A DNA stretch of 64,000 nucleotides. Origin: Fluviicola sp. GTDB lineage: Bacteria; Bacteroidota; Bacteroidia; Flavobacteriales_D; Crocinitomicaceae. The first letter of the stretch is position 1, and each line of letters opens with the position of its first letter. Below, in pieces: positions 8,608-18,742 of this stretch. The position numbers and the translations under genes were made by a program. Location: the NCBI GenBank assembly GCA_002734065.2, contig NVXU02000045.1, forward strand, positions 1-64,000. Direction: 5' to 3'. The notes under the pieces are model-generated. The model was not told the DNA's origin. It saw nothing but the letters and a program-made list of their open reading frames with translations, and searched no databases.

Positions 8608-10371
8608 ATGAAATTCACGTTTTTTATCAGTTTATTTATTAGTAGTCTATTCTTGTCTTCAAACATTGCCCATTCACAAAGTTTTGAATGGTTAATTAAG
8701 GCAGGCGGGGTTAAGTCTGATAAATCATCAACAATTGTGGTGGATGATGCAGGAAACAGTTATGTGACGGGCTACTATAATGAAATTGCAGACTTCGGGC
8801 CGTTCAATACAGGCTTTTCTTACGCAAATAGCAAGGAGGTGTTTGTTGCTAAAGTTGATCCAAACGGCAACTATTTGTGGGTAAGAAATGGGACGAATTA
8901 CTATGACGACAGAGGTCTCGGTTTATGCTTGGATCCGCAAGGAAATGTGTATGTGACTGGCACGGTATGGGGGGGGGTAGTTTGGGGGAGTTTATCTGTT
9001 TACAACACAAGCTCTTATACAGATCAAATATTTGTTTTGAAGTTAGACAGTAATGGTAATGAAATTTGGCTAAAGAATGCTGGAGTTGATGCAGCTACAG
9101 GCTTCCCATACAATGATGACCATGGGCTTGACTTAATAAGTGACAGTCAAGGTAATATTTTTGTAACAGGTTTTTTGTCAAATGCCGATGTGGTGGATCA
9201 TCCTGCAACTTTTGATGCGATTCAATTCAATATGCCTGCAGGTGACTCTTTGGCATTTGTTGCAAAATTAGATAACAATGGAAACTGGCAATGGGTAGAA
9301 ACATTCGAAGGTATTTATAATCACAGAGACAATGCCATTGGAATTGATGATAATGGCGATGTTTATGTAACTGGAGGGTTTAAGGGAACGAAGACTTTCG
9401 GAAGTACGACAATTACCAGTTCTGGAAGTCAAGATATTTATGTTGTGAAATATTCAAACAATGGATTCTTCCTATATGTTGCACAAGCTGGTGGAATTTT
9501 AAAAGATAGGGGAGATGCCATTACTTATGGAAATGATGGGTACATGTATGTAACAGGGGAATTTCGTGATGTTTGCAACTTCGGACCTTCTTTGGCTTTG
9601 GATAATTATGGAGGGCCAAATGGACGGGATGTTTTTGTTGCCAAAATGACGAAGGATGGACAATGGGTTTGGGTGAATCAAGCTGGCTCAACAAAAGGAA
9701 GTGACAGGGGAACGGCAATTTGCGCAAATAATCAAGGAAATATTTTCGTTTCGGGTCAATATAGAGGAAATGCTTCTTTTGGAGGGATTCAAGTGAGTTC
9801 TGGCACAGATACTACTCAGGTTTTTGTTGCAGCAATAGATACTTTAGGTACATGGAGGTGGGTACTTGAAGGAGGTGGACCTGACTTTGACAGAGGAACT
9901 TACGTTGCTGTTGATACCTCATGCAATTTATATTTTACGGGCTATTTTAAACAAAGTATTGAACTTGGAGGGCCTGGCCTTGGAGCTCTCTCACTCACAT
10001 CTTCCGGGCACAACGATATTTTCATTTCCAAAATTAAGGATGCCTGTTTTGGGTATTCTCCACCGACACCGCCAGAGCCAACTCCAGACGAGGAAGACTT
10101 TACATTTGAACCCTACAATGTATTCAGTCCAAATGGTGATGGCGTGAACGACGTTTTATCTTTTGCTAATGGATTTAATCTCGAAGGAAGTATTGTTATT
10201 GTTAATCGTTGGGGGAATATCGTGTATCAATCGGCGGATTTAGCAAAATCATGGGATGGAAAGAATCTTATCGGTAACCCCGTAGCGGAAGGTGTTTATT
10301 TTTATAAATTTGAATACCAATTAAAAGGAGCAACGGAGAAAAAGAATGGGTTTATAACGGTTGTGAGATAG
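8608..10371 (+). CDS. SBBP beta-propeller-like protein, T9SS type B cargo
   Basis: This 587-residue secreted protein has a signal peptide (about 24 residues, to AHSQ). It carries about seven repeats of the SBBP type, each with a pattern like GNxYVTGxF followed by FVAKxDxxGNWxW, expected to build a beta-propeller. After a Pro-rich linker (about residues 488-500) the last ~85 residues form a T9SS type B sorting domain, seen in YNVFSPNGDGVNDVL and VNRWGNIVYQS with the terminal FITVVR. Such proteins are delivered to the cell surface or released by the gliding/T9SS machinery. The function is unknown. A G9 tract at 8969-8977 lies inside the coding frame. Confidence 0.9.
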   Translation: MKFTFFISLFISSLFLSSNIAHSQSFEWLIKAGGVKSDKSSTIVVDDAGNSYVTGYYNEIADFGPFNTGFSYANSKEVFVAKVDPNGNYLWVRNGTNYYDDRGLGLCLDPQGNVYVTGTVWGGVVWGSLSVYNTSSYTDQIFVLKLDSNGNEIWLKNAGVDAATGFPYNDDHGLDLISDSQGNIFVTGFLSNADVVDHPATFDAIQFNMPAGDSLAFVAKLDNNGNWQWVETFEGIYNHRDNAIGIDDNGDVYVTGGFKGTKTFGSTTITSSGSQDIYVVKYSNNGFFLYVAQAGGILKDRGDAITYGNDGYMYVTGEFRDVCNFGPSLALDNYGGPNGRDVFVAKMTKDGQWVWVNQAGSTKGSDRGTAICANNQGNIFVSGQYRGNASFGGIQVSSGTDTTQVFVAAIDTLGTWRWVLEGGGPDFDRGTYVAVDTSCNLYFTGYFKQSIELGGPGLGALSLTSSGHNDIFISKIKDACFGYSPPTPPEPTPDEEDFTFEPYNVFSPNGDGVNDVLSFANGFNLEGSIVIVNRWGNIVYQSADLAKSWDGKNLIGNPVAEGVYFYKFEYQLKGATEKKNGFITVVR

Positions 10372-10374
10372 TGG

Positions 10375-10498
10375 TTTAGCTTTTGGCTGTTGGTTTCGCT
10401 TGAGACCACTCGGACGACTGAACAATAAAAATTTAATGAATAGCTTTGTTAAGCATAAGCTGGCTAAAAGCTAAAAGCTAACAGCTAGTAGCCAAAAA
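10375..10498. repeat. Inverted pair of heptamer arrays
   Basis: Left of the gap are units related to AGCTTTTGGCTGTTGG. Right, from about 10459, are five 7-bp units GCTAAAA, GCTAAAA, GCTAACA, GCTAGTA, GCCAAAA. The two sides are roughly reverse complements, so the transcript downstream of the SBBP gene could fold into a long imperfect hairpin. The rest of this 183-bp gap shows no gene. Confidence 0.75.
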
Positions 10499-10554
10499 AA
10501 ACTATAAATTCAATTTTTCTCCTTAACTTGCCAAGCAACGCTAAAATTTGAACG

Positions 10555-12912
10555 ATGACTAGAATAACAACTCTCCTTTTCACCCTCTTTTTTTTCCATG
10601 GATTTTCTCAGAATTACTCCAAGGTTAAAATCTTTGCAAACGCACAGAGCTTAAGCCAGTTGGCATTTCTGGGAGTGCCTGTTGATCACGGTGAGCGAAA
10701 AGAAAACACCTTTATTATCAGTGATTTTTCTACAGAGCAAATAGAAATTATAAAAGCAAACGGCTTTCAATACGAAATATTAATTGACGATGTTCAGCAC
10801 TATTTTAGGACGCAGAATCAACTTAAAGGAGGAGCAAAAAATGCAACCTGTGCAACTGGAGCGGGAGGAAATTCTCCACAAGTTCCCGTAAATTTTGAAA
10901 CAGACCCAAATTCTTATGCTGGGATGTATCGCTATACAGAAATGTTGGCAGAATTAGATTCTATGGTTGCCTTGTACCCCAATTTAATCACTGTGAAATC
11001 ACCCATTTCTACTTTTCAAACATGGGAAGGACGACCTATTTATCACGTAAAAATTTCTGACAACCCTAACACCAACGAAAGTGCTGAACCAAAAGTTTTG
11101 TATTCTGCAATTCACCATGCAAGAGAACCTTTAAGCATGTCAGAAACCATCTTTTACATGTGGTATTTACTTGAGAATTATGCAACGAGTGAAGAAATTC
11201 AATTCTTAGTGAATAGCACAGAGATGTATTTTGTTCCTTGTGTAAACCCAGATGGCTATATTCGAAATGAGACCACTGATCCGAATGGGGGGGGGCTGCA
11301 CAGGAAAAATATGCGCAACGTTGGCACAACAAATCCTGGGGTTGATTTGAATAGAAATTACTCCTATGGTTGGAATACAACAGGTGTGAGTACCGACCCA
11401 AACAGTGATGTTTACCCGGGAACAAGTGCCTTTTCTGAACCTGAAACCCAAGCGATGAGTTGGTTAGTACAAGACGTTGGGTTTACATCTGCTTTTAATG
11501 CTCATACTTATGGGCAATTATTGCTTTATCCTATTGGAACGTCAACCACAGAAGTTGCCGACCATGTTGATTATTTTGCAGCCTATTCTGCCCACATGAG
11601 TTCTAAAAATGGTTATGTAGCACAAAAAAGTTCAGCTTTATACGCTGCTTCTGGCGATTCTGATGATTACATGTATAAAGTAGATATCGGTGTAGGTCAA
11701 AAGGATACAATTTTTGTCATCACACCAGAAGTTGGCTCAGCGTTTTGGCCCGCAGCGGTTGAAGTGATTCCAACTTGCCAAGAAATGGTATTCTCCAATA
11801 AAGTTCTTTCGCACATCACGCATTTATACCTTTCTGTGAACGAAACAGACCCTAATGCAATTACCTCGATGACGGGTAATTTCAACCATGATGTTCAACG
11901 ATTAGGGCTGCTAAACGGTGCGATAACAGTCTCAATAGATCCTTTACTTAACGTTCAATCTGTTGGTGCGCCAGTAATTTATAACCTGAACCTAAAACAA
12001 ACGGCATCTAACGGTATTTCTTATTCTCTTAACCCAAGCATACAATTAGGCGATGAGGTGAAGTATATTTTAAAGACAGAATATCCAACTTGGACGATGA
12101 GAGATACAATCACGAAGGTTTACGGTGCTCCGACTTTGCAATTCTCCGATGATGCGGTAAACACGACCAATTGGACAGGTAGTTGGGGGTTGACTTCTTC
12201 GGATTTCGTTTCTTCTCCAACAAGTTTTACAGAAAGTGCAGGTGGAAATTATCAAAGTAATGCCAATGATTCTTATGAACTTATCCAGACGGTTGATTTA
12301 ACGAATGCAACTTCTGCAGAAGTTTCTTTTTATGCAAAATGGCAGATAGAGGCAGATTATGATTATTGCCAATTTCAAGTTTCTACAAACGGCGGTGCTT
12401 CATGGATTGGTCAATGCGGAAATTATACAGTGGAAGGTTCTTCAACACCATGGAATGGAAGTGTGCAACCAGACGGTGAGCCGGTTTACGAAGGCACGCA
12501 AGCCAGTTGGGTCCTAGAAGAGATAAACTTGAGTGATTATCTAGGTCAGTCAATTAAGATGCGATTTGTCTTTGAATCTGACGGTGCTGTTAACCAAGAC
12601 GGTTTCTATTTTGATGACTTTAAAATTGCCTACAACACAAATAATGTTGGTTTGGAAGAGAATCAAATTGAAGTGAAATTATTTCCCAATCCTGCGAAGA
12701 ATGAAGTGGTAATAAGCACATCAAAAGCAATCACTAAAGGAGAACTTTTGATTTATGATCAGACAGGGAAATTGGCACTAAAAAAATCAATTAACAATCA
12801 ACTGAACCAACTAACGATTGATGTGGAGAATTTACCGCAAGGATTCTATACCGTTCAAATTTTGGACGATTCATTCGTTTCGAAAGCAGTGAAATTAGTC
12901 GTTATTCATTAA
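10555..12912 (+). CDS. M14 zinc carboxypeptidase, T9SS type A cargo
   Basis: This 785-residue enzyme belongs to peptidase family M14, which removes C-terminal residues with one zinc. A signal peptide ends near GFSQ. The zinc ligands are seen as HHAREP (HxxE motif, about residue 188) and a later His in AFNAHTYGQ; NPDGY and VDLNRNY are the substrate-binding and Arg/Asn motifs. The candidate catalytic Glu lies in ITPEVGSAFWP. After the peptidase comes a beta-sandwich region (residues ~550-700, with WGIxDDF-like strand patterns) and then a type A sorting domain (FPNPAKNEVVI ... GFYTVQI). It is probably surface-bound or released and digests environmental peptides. A G9 tract lies at 11287-11295. 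Confidence 0.92.
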   Translation: MTRITTLLFTLFFFHGFSQNYSKVKIFANAQSLSQLAFLGVPVDHGERKENTFIISDFSTEQIEIIKANGFQYEILIDDVQHYFRTQNQLKGGAKNATCATGAGGNSPQVPVNFETDPNSYAGMYRYTEMLAELDSMVALYPNLITVKSPISTFQTWEGRPIYHVKISDNPNTNESAEPKVLYSAIHHAREPLSMSETIFYMWYLLENYATSEEIQFLVNSTEMYFVPCVNPDGYIRNETTDPNGGGLHRKNMRNVGTTNPGVDLNRNYSYGWNTTGVSTDPNSDVYPGTSAFSEPETQAMSWLVQDVGFTSAFNAHTYGQLLLYPIGTSTTEVADHVDYFAAYSAHMSSKNGYVAQKSSALYAASGDSDDYMYKVDIGVGQKDTIFVITPEVGSAFWPAAVEVIPTCQEMVFSNKVLSHITHLYLSVNETDPNAITSMTGNFNHDVQRLGLLNGAITVSIDPLLNVQSVGAPVIYNLNLKQTASNGISYSLNPSIQLGDEVKYILKTEYPTWTMRDTITKVYGAPTLQFSDDAVNTTNWTGSWGLTSSDFVSSPTSFTESAGGNYQSNANDSYELIQTVDLTNATSAEVSFYAKWQIEADYDYCQFQVSTNGGASWIGQCGNYTVEGSSTPWNGSVQPDGEPVYEGTQASWVLEEINLSDYLGQSIKMRFVFESDGAVNQDGFYFDDFKIAYNTNNVGLEENQIEVKLFPNPAKNEVVISTSKAITKGELLIYDQTGKLALKKSINNQLNQLTIDVENLPQGFYTVQILDDSFVSKAVKLVVIH

Positions 12913-12920
12913 TTTAGAAC

Positions 12921-14561
12921 ATGAAATACATTCTTGCATTCTGCCTAATCGCAGTATCTTATTCTAGTTATTCTCAGCAGGAGAAGTCGCCCAAATTAAT
13001 CGTTGGCATTGTCATTGACCAAATGTGCTATGAATATCTTTACCGTTATTACGATAAATTTAGTGAAGGTGGCTTCAAAAGTTAATGACAGACGGGACGA
13101 ATTGCAGAAATACGCAGTACAACTACATTCCAACCTTTACAGGACCAGGTCATGCGTCTATTTACACAGGTACAACGCCGAGCAACCACGGAATTGTTGC
13201 TAATGATTGGTTCGATAGAGAAATAGACGCTGTGATAAATTGCGTTGCCGATTCAAACGTAACAACGGTTGGTTCAAATTCCGCTTATGGCTATTGTTCT
13301 CCAAAGAATTTAAAAACCAATACCATTACTGACCAGTTAAAAATGACTTATCCTAATGCGAAAGTGATTTCGATGTCCTTAAAAAATCGCGGTGCCATTC
13401 TCCCCGGAGGTCATCTCAGTGACGGTTCTTATTGGTTCGATTTTTCTACGGGTCAATTTATAACGAGCTCATTTTTTAAGAAAGAATTGCCAAAATGGGT
13501 CCTGGATTTCAATGCTCAAAAACAAGCCGACAATTATTTAGAGAAAGAATGGAACACTATTTTAGATATTTCTGAATACACAGAAAGTGGACCCGATGAT
13601 TCTCCCTATGAGCATTTATTGCCAGATAAAACGACTCCAACTTTCCCGTACAATTTGAAAGAAATGACTAGAGGACAAGCCAATTACGACTTGTTTACTT
13701 ACACGCCTTTTGCCAACACTTTTCTAACTGACTTTGCGATAGGTTCTATTTTAGAGGAAGGTTTAGGAGTTGATAATCAAACAGATATGCTTTGCGTCAG
13801 TTACTCTACTCCGGACATGGTAGGCCATGCTTTTGGACCTTATTCGGTAGAAATTGAAGATATTTACATCCGTTTAGATTTGGAGATTAAGCGCTTAATC
13901 GAAGAATTGGAAAAGCGAGTTGGAAAGAATGAGTTTATGCTTTTTTTAACAGGGGATCACGCCGTTGTTCCTGTACCTCAATATTTAATTGACAATAAAT
14001 TGCCTGGAGGGTACTTTTTTTGTAGATAGATTTGAACAGGGACTACGTAATGATTGTGTTAACGTTTTTGGCTCTGATTATATCTCAACGGTTGTGAATA
14101 ACAATATTTATCTTGACCATCATCGCATTATGATGGATGAACAAAGAAAAGAGAGAGTGGTTGAGTTCATTGCTGAAAAAGCTGCAGAAAATGAGAATGT
14201 AAAACGTGTTTTCACGGCAGAGCAATTGTACAATTCTTCTATCGATGATGAATGGATGTCAATGGCAAAGAATGGTTTTCATCACGCAGAAAGCGGCGAC
14301 CTTGTTTTTGTATTAGAACCGGGTTATTTGCCAAAAACAACTGATACAGAATTAAGCAGAAAAGGAACAAGTCACGGTTCTGCGTTTAATTATGACACGC
14401 ACGTTCCATTACTTTGGTACGGCAAAAATATTCCGCAAAAAGAAGTTTATCGAAAAATTGACATCACTGATATTGCGGCAACATTGGCGCATCTACTGTA
14501 CTTGCAAATGCCAAGTGCAACGACGGGGGAAGTGATATTGGAGGTTTTTAGTAATGAGTAG
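12921..14561 (+). pseudogene. PafA-like alkaline phosphatase, two frameshifts
   Basis: Joined across two frameshifts this gives about 546 residues of an alkaline phosphatase superfamily enzyme like PafA, the periplasmic phosphatase of Bacteroidota. Motifs are intact: nucleophile Thr in PTFTGPGHASIYTG, Asn in IVANDWFD, metal ligands in STPDMVGHAFGP, TGDHAVVP and a final His in YDTHVPLLWYG. The signal peptide is at 12921 (MKYILAFCLIAVSYSSYSQ). The first frame ends at TAA near 13083: one base is missing in AAAAGTTAATG. A second shift is an extra T in a T7 run at about 14015, which returns to the original frame. It follows the M14 gene by 8 bases. Either the gene is broken, or the shifts are sequence errors. 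Confidence 0.85.
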
Positions 14562-14723
14562 AGGGTAAGAGTTTCTTCGACAACCTAAACTTTCTCTGTT
14601 TTAACAGAACAACAGACGAACAAATAACCGATAAACAGGAAAAGTGTGGTTTTACTTCGTAACGAGAAGTCTTGCTTTATCTCACACTCCTCACTGGTTG
14701 CCGAGCCTGTCGAGGTACACTCC

Positions 14724-15800
14724 TCACCTCTTCGCATTCCGATACAACAAATACGCAACTCCCGCAAATAAAATATTAGGTACCCAAACAGCAATAGATG
14801 CTGGAAAACCAATATTTATGGCGGCAACGGTGGTTATTTTCATTGCAAAGATATAAATGAAGATGATAAGTAAGCCAAGGGCGATATTAATGCCCACCCC
14901 TCCTCGTTTTTTTCTACTTGCAACTGCAACGCCTATTATTGTGAGAATGTAAGTCGCAAAAGGGTAAGATGTCCTTTGGTACAACTCAACCTCGTAGGTA
15001 GCAACCATAGCAGATCCTTTTTTTCGTTCTCTGTCGATAAACTCTGTTAGTTCAAAATAGTCCATCGTCTCTGCTACATTCTCTCTTGTTGCCATTTCGT
15101 CGATGCTAAACTGAAAAACAGTGTCTTTTTTAGCTCCCACATTGATTTTATCATTCGGATAGCCGACTATTCGCTCAAAATAATTGTTCAACACCCATTC
15201 TTTCGAGCCTGGGAGATTAATTGCCGTTCCCGCTTTAAGAAAAGAGACCAACTCTCCTTTGTCGTTCCATTTTTCAATGGCAAAATTCGTAATGGTATTG
15301 TTACCACCATTGTAGTTGGTAAAAGACACTATTTCGTTGTTCGGGTATTCTGCGTGATAATCCTGCTCAGAAATGGTGTTTCTATAAAACCGTTCTTCAA
15401 AATCTAACCTTACTTTGTTAGAATGAGGAATGACCAAATGATTAAAAACTAAGGAAATAACCATTAAAAAAGTGGCTGCTATCATATAGGGACGAACAAA
15501 TCGACTAAACTTCCGTCCACTGTTCCAAATTGGGATAATTTCGGTGTCTTGTGCCATTTTCGCTGTAAACCAAATCACAGACACGAAAATAATCATCGAA
15601 GAAAAGGTGTTTCCATGAAAAAGAATGAAATTGAAGTAATATTCAATAGCGATTTCGTAAAAAGTGGCGTCTTTTGCAATGAATTCACCCAATTTATCAG
15701 AAATATCAAAAACCATTGCCAAGAGCATAATCACTCCCATCATAAAGAAGAAAGTGGTCAAGAATTTCTTGATAATGTATTTGTCAATGATTTTAAGCAT
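14724..15800 (-). CDS. LptF/LptG family permease
   Basis: This 358-residue protein is of the YjgP/YjgQ (LptF/LptG) family, the membrane half of the ABC transporter that lifts lipopolysaccharide from the inner membrane toward the outer membrane. It has the expected three N-terminal membrane segments (starting LKIIDKYIIKKFLTTFFFMMG), a periplasmic beta-jellyroll middle (about residues 120-280) and three C-terminal membrane segments. The sequence alone does not tell LptF from LptG. Its start codon follows directly on the tgt stop with no gap (tgt ends at 15801), so the pair is co-transcribed. Confidence 0.85.
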   Translation of the reverse strand: MLKIIDKYIIKKFLTTFFFMMGVIMLLAMVFDISDKLGEFIAKDATFYEIAIEYYFNFILFHGNTFSSMIIFVSVIWFTAKMAQDTEIIPIWNSGRKFSRFVRPYMIAATFLMVISLVFNHLVIPHSNKVRLDFEERFYRNTISEQDYHAEYPNNEIVSFTNYNGGNNTITNFAIEKWNDKGELVSFLKAGTAINLPGSKEWVLNNYFERIVGYPNDKINVGAKKDTVFQFSIDEMATRENVAETMDYFELTEFIDRERKKGSAMVATYEVELYQRTSYPFATYILTIIGVAVASRKKRGGVGINIALGLLIIFIYIFAMKITTVAAINIGFPASIAVWVPNILFAGVAYLLYRNAKR

Positions 15801-16931
15801 CTATAATCTATTCTGCAATTTTGGTACCATTTGATTCTTCCACGAAACAAAATCTCCCGCCTTAATGTGTTTTCTAGCCTCTGCTACTAACCACAAATAG
15901 AAGGATAAATTGTGAATCGTTGCAATTTGCATCGCCAAATGTTCTTTTGCGCGCATTAAATGACGTAAATAAGCCTTGGTGTAGGTCGAATCTACAAAAG
16001 ACTTGCCATTTGGGTCGAGCGGAGAGAAATCTTTCTCCCATTTCTTGTTTTTAATGTTGATGATGCCTTCAGAAGTGAAAAGCATTCCGTGGCGCGCATT
16101 CCTTGATGGCATCACACAATCAAACATATCCACGCCGAGCGCAATGCATTCTAAAATGTTGACAGGTGTCCCAACTCCCATTAAATACCTCGGTTTTTCT
16201 GTCGGTAGAATGTTGCACACCAAGTCAGTCATACCGTACAATTCTTCATCAGGTTCTCCAACAGAAAGACCTCCAATCGCGTTTCCGATAGCATCGTGTG
16301 AAGAAATGGTTTCTGCGGATTCTGTGCGCAAATCATTGTAAGTCGAACCTTGCACAATCGGAAATAAGGCTTGATTGTGACCGTAAAGAGGTTCTGTTTT
16401 ATCCATTTGAGTAAAACACCTTTTCAACCACCGGTGAGTCATGTGCATGGACTGTTTTGCGTAGTCGTAATCACAAGGATAAGGTGTGCACTCATCGAAT
16501 GCCATAATAATATCTGCTCCGATTGACCGTTGAATGTCGATGGCTTTCTCAGGAGAAAAAAAATGCTTACTTCCGTCAATGTGCGATTGAAAAGTGACTC
16601 CTTCCTCCTTTATTTTTCTTGCGCCAGAAAGAGAATAAACTTGATAACCTCCGCTGTCGGTCAAAATAGGACCGTTCCAATTCATGAATTTATGCAATCC
16701 TCCAGCAGGTTCAATAACCTCCAGTCCAGGACGTAAAAACAGGTGGTAAGTGTTGCCTAGAATGATTTGAGCCTCAATATCTTCTTTTAACTCGTGTTGA
16801 TGTACTCCTTTTACAGAACCGGCAGTTCCGACAGGCATAAAAATTGGTGTTTCAATAACACCGTGATCTGTGTGTAGTTTTCCAACCCTTGCTTTGGATT
16901 GAGAATCAGTTAATTCTAACTCGAAGTGCAT
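15801..16931 (-). CDS. tgt: Queuine tRNA-ribosyltransferase
   Basis: Tgt exchanges guanine 34 for the queuine precursor preQ1 in tRNAs with GUN anticodons. The 376 residues fit the family. Key motifs are LTDSGGYQVYSL (Asp acceptor region), FDECTPYPCDYD and DMFDCVMPSRNARHG, the last holding the nucleophilic Asp and zinc-site neighbourhood. I chose the ATG at 16931 (MHFELELTDSQSKARVG) over the upstream 16958 because bacterial Tgt proteins begin this way and a promoter-like TATCTTTG (minus strand, 16956-16963) overlaps the longer version. It is divergent from the glycosyltransferase at 17008. Confidence 0.95.
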   Translation of the reverse strand: MHFELELTDSQSKARVGKLHTDHGVIETPIFMPVGTAGSVKGVHQHELKEDIEAQIILGNTYHLFLRPGLEVIEPAGGLHKFMNWNGPILTDSGGYQVYSLSGARKIKEEGVTFQSHIDGSKHFFSPEKAIDIQRSIGADIIMAFDECTPYPCDYDYAKQSMHMTHRWLKRCFTQMDKTEPLYGHNQALFPIVQGSTYNDLRTESAETISSHDAIGNAIGGLSVGEPDEELYGMTDLVCNILPTEKPRYLMGVGTPVNILECIALGVDMFDCVMPSRNARHGMLFTSEGIINIKNKKWEKDFSPLDPNGKSFVDSTYTKAYLRHLMRAKEHLAMQIATIHNLSFYLWLVAEARKHIKAGDFVSWKNQMVPKLQNRL

Positions 16932-16955
16932 AAAATTGTTAATAAATTTAAGAGG

Positions 16956-16963
16956 CAAAGATA
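16956..16963 (-). promoter_or_regulatory. Predicted -7 element of tgt
   Basis: The minus strand reads TATCTTTG, a perfect TAnnTTTG -7 motif, 25 bases above the chosen tgt start. No clear -33 TTG is at the right spacing. Confidence 0.5.
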
Positions 16964-17007
16964 AATGTATTTAGCAAAGTGCCCCATATTTGTAGAAAGC
17001 ATTACGA

Positions 17008-18141
17008 ATGAAAGATTTTTTACCAGAATTGGATTATAACATCGAGACTTACGTCTTCTTGCTTTTCTGCCTAGTCGCTTTTATTCAGTTCTTGTTTTTG
17101 ACTTTGGTCTATAGTAGAATGGCCTTTCACAAAGATAAAAATGTCACAGAGAATAAGGACGGTGTCTCCATTATCATTGCGGCGAGAAACGAGTCGGACA
17201 ACATTTTTAAGCATTTGCCGTTTATTTTAGAGCAAGATTACCCCAATTTTGAGGTTATTATTGTCAATCATCAATCAACGGATGATTCTAAATTCATTCT
17301 CAACGCGTATAAAAGGCAATATCCCCACTTGAAGATCATTGAAATTGAAAAAAGTCCACATATAAAATACGGAAAGAAATTGCCATTAACAGTTGGAATA
17401 AAAGGAGCGAAATATGAGCAACTCTTATTCACTGATGCCGATTGCAAGCCAGCATCCGACCAATGGTTGCGAAGCATGGCAAATCATTTTTCAGAAAAGC
17501 ATGAAATCGTTTTGGGTTACGGCCCTTATCAAAAGCACAAAGGATGGGTCAATCGATTGATTCGCTTCGATACTGCATGGATAGCAATGAATTATCTTTC
17601 TTTTGCAAAAGCGAAGATGCCCTACATGGGAATAGGTCGGAATATGGCCTACACAAAGTCCGTTTTTAATAAAGTGGAAGGATTTAAGTCGCATTATTCC
17701 GTTTCTTCTGGAGATGACGATCTTTTTATTCAAGATGCAGCGAGAAAAAAGAATTACACCATAAATATTTCGCCCGATTCATATTGCTACTCACAAGCTC
17801 CTGAAACGTGGAAGGAGTGGATGAGTCAGAAGTCGAGACATTTTACCACAGCGAACCATTACAAGGTTATCAAAAAACTAATGTTAGGAATCTATCCGCT
17901 AAGTTTGTTAATCATGCTTGTTTCTTTTGTTACTTTACTTTTTGATAAGAATTTTGTATGGTTAACACTAGCAATATTCACGTTTATTCTTCTTCTAAAA
18001 TGGGTGATTTTAGGATTGTCTATGAAGAAATTGAAAGAGAATAAATTTATCGCATTTTTACCTTTGCTGGATATAGCTTACGCTTTTCTTGCTCCAGCAA
18101 TGTATTATTTGATTGATAGAAAAGACGAAAAAAAATGGTAG
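17008..18141 (+). CDS. Membrane glycosyltransferase, family 2
   Basis: This 377-residue glycosyltransferase has an N-terminal membrane segment (about residues 15-36), a GT-A catalytic domain (about 45-280) and two or three C-terminal membrane segments (from about 290). The nucleotide-sugar domain is recognised by VSIIIAARNESDNI, FTDADCKPASDQW (DxD-type motif) and SSGDDDLFIQDAA, followed by a QxxRH-like motif, QKSRHFTTA, typical of processive membrane GT2 enzymes. It probably builds a surface glycan or glycolipid; the acceptor is unknown. Its stop overlaps the sigma factor ATG by seven bases, so the two are coupled. Confidence 0.85.
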   Translation: MKDFLPELDYNIETYVFLLFCLVAFIQFLFLTLVYSRMAFHKDKNVTENKDGVSIIIAARNESDNIFKHLPFILEQDYPNFEVIIVNHQSTDDSKFILNAYKRQYPHLKIIEIEKSPHIKYGKKLPLTVGIKGAKYEQLLFTDADCKPASDQWLRSMANHFSEKHEIVLGYGPYQKHKGWVNRLIRFDTAWIAMNYLSFAKAKMPYMGIGRNMAYTKSVFNKVEGFKSHYSVSSGDDDLFIQDAARKKNYTINISPDSYCYSQAPETWKEWMSQKSRHFTTANHYKVIKKLMLGIYPLSLLIMLVSFVTLLFDKNFVWLTLAIFTFILLLKWVILGLSMKKLKENKFIAFLPLLDIAYAFLAPAMYYLIDRKDEKKW

Positions 18142-18740
18142 ATACAAGTCATTTATCGGAGAAGGCGCAAAAAGATTTGGCTTTTGTGCAGGCAGCCATA
18201 AAAGGCGACCAATCTGCTTATGCTTCTTTAATGGAGCGCTATCGAGAGTCTATTTACTATATGATGCTGAAAATGGTAAGCAATACGGACGATGCAGACG
18301 ACCTCACTATCGAAGCTTTTGGAAAAGCATTCAAACGACTGGAGCAATATTCTCCAAATTATGCATTTTCGACGTGGTTGTACAAAATCGCCTCTAATAA
18401 TTGTATCGATTTCATTAGAAAGAAGCGCATAAAAGTAACTTCCATGGATTCTGGAATAAAAACAGACGATGGAGAGACACTTTATTTTGATGCAAGAAGC
18501 AATACACGCGATCCTGAAGAAACGGTAATTCACAAGCAAAAAATGTTGCACATGCGTGAGTTGGTGAGCAAACTAAAGCCTCGTTATCGCTTACTGGTTG
18601 AGAAAAGGTATTTTGAAGAATTGAGTTATGAAGAAATTTCCAAAGAATTGAACCTGCCACTTGGGACAGTTAAAGCTCAACTTTTTAGAGCAAGAGATTT
18701 CTTGGCAAGTTTGATAGAAAAAACAAAAGACACCATTTAG
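18135..18740 (+). CDS. ECF-type RNA polymerase sigma factor
   Basis: This 201-residue sigma-70 family protein has region 2 (about residues 25-95: YASLMERYRESIYYM, DDADDLTIEAFGKAFKRL, FSTWLYKIASNNCIDFIRKKR) and region 4 (about 135-190: LVEKRYFEELSYEEISKEL and LGTVKAQLFRARDFL), the -10 and -35 recognition parts. It lacks regions 1 and 3, as in extracytoplasmic-function sigma factors. There is no anti-sigma factor beside it, which is common in this phylum. It overlaps the glycosyltransferase upstream and is followed by rsmG after 2 bases. Confidence 0.93.
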   Translation: MVDTSHLSEKAQKDLAFVQAAIKGDQSAYASLMERYRESIYYMMLKMVSNTDDADDLTIEAFGKAFKRLEQYSPNYAFSTWLYKIASNNCIDFIRKKRIKVTSMDSGIKTDDGETLYFDARSNTRDPEETVIHKQKMLHMRELVSKLKPRYRLLVEKRYFEELSYEEISKELNLPLGTVKAQLFRARDFLASLIEKTKDTI

Positions 18741-18742
18741 TA

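Noticed and set aside
13989-14050. Programmed frameshifting at T7 in the phosphatase gene
   Set aside because: The first shift has no slippery site or stimulator, and a programmed event would need two matched signals; recoding is less likely than mutation or error.
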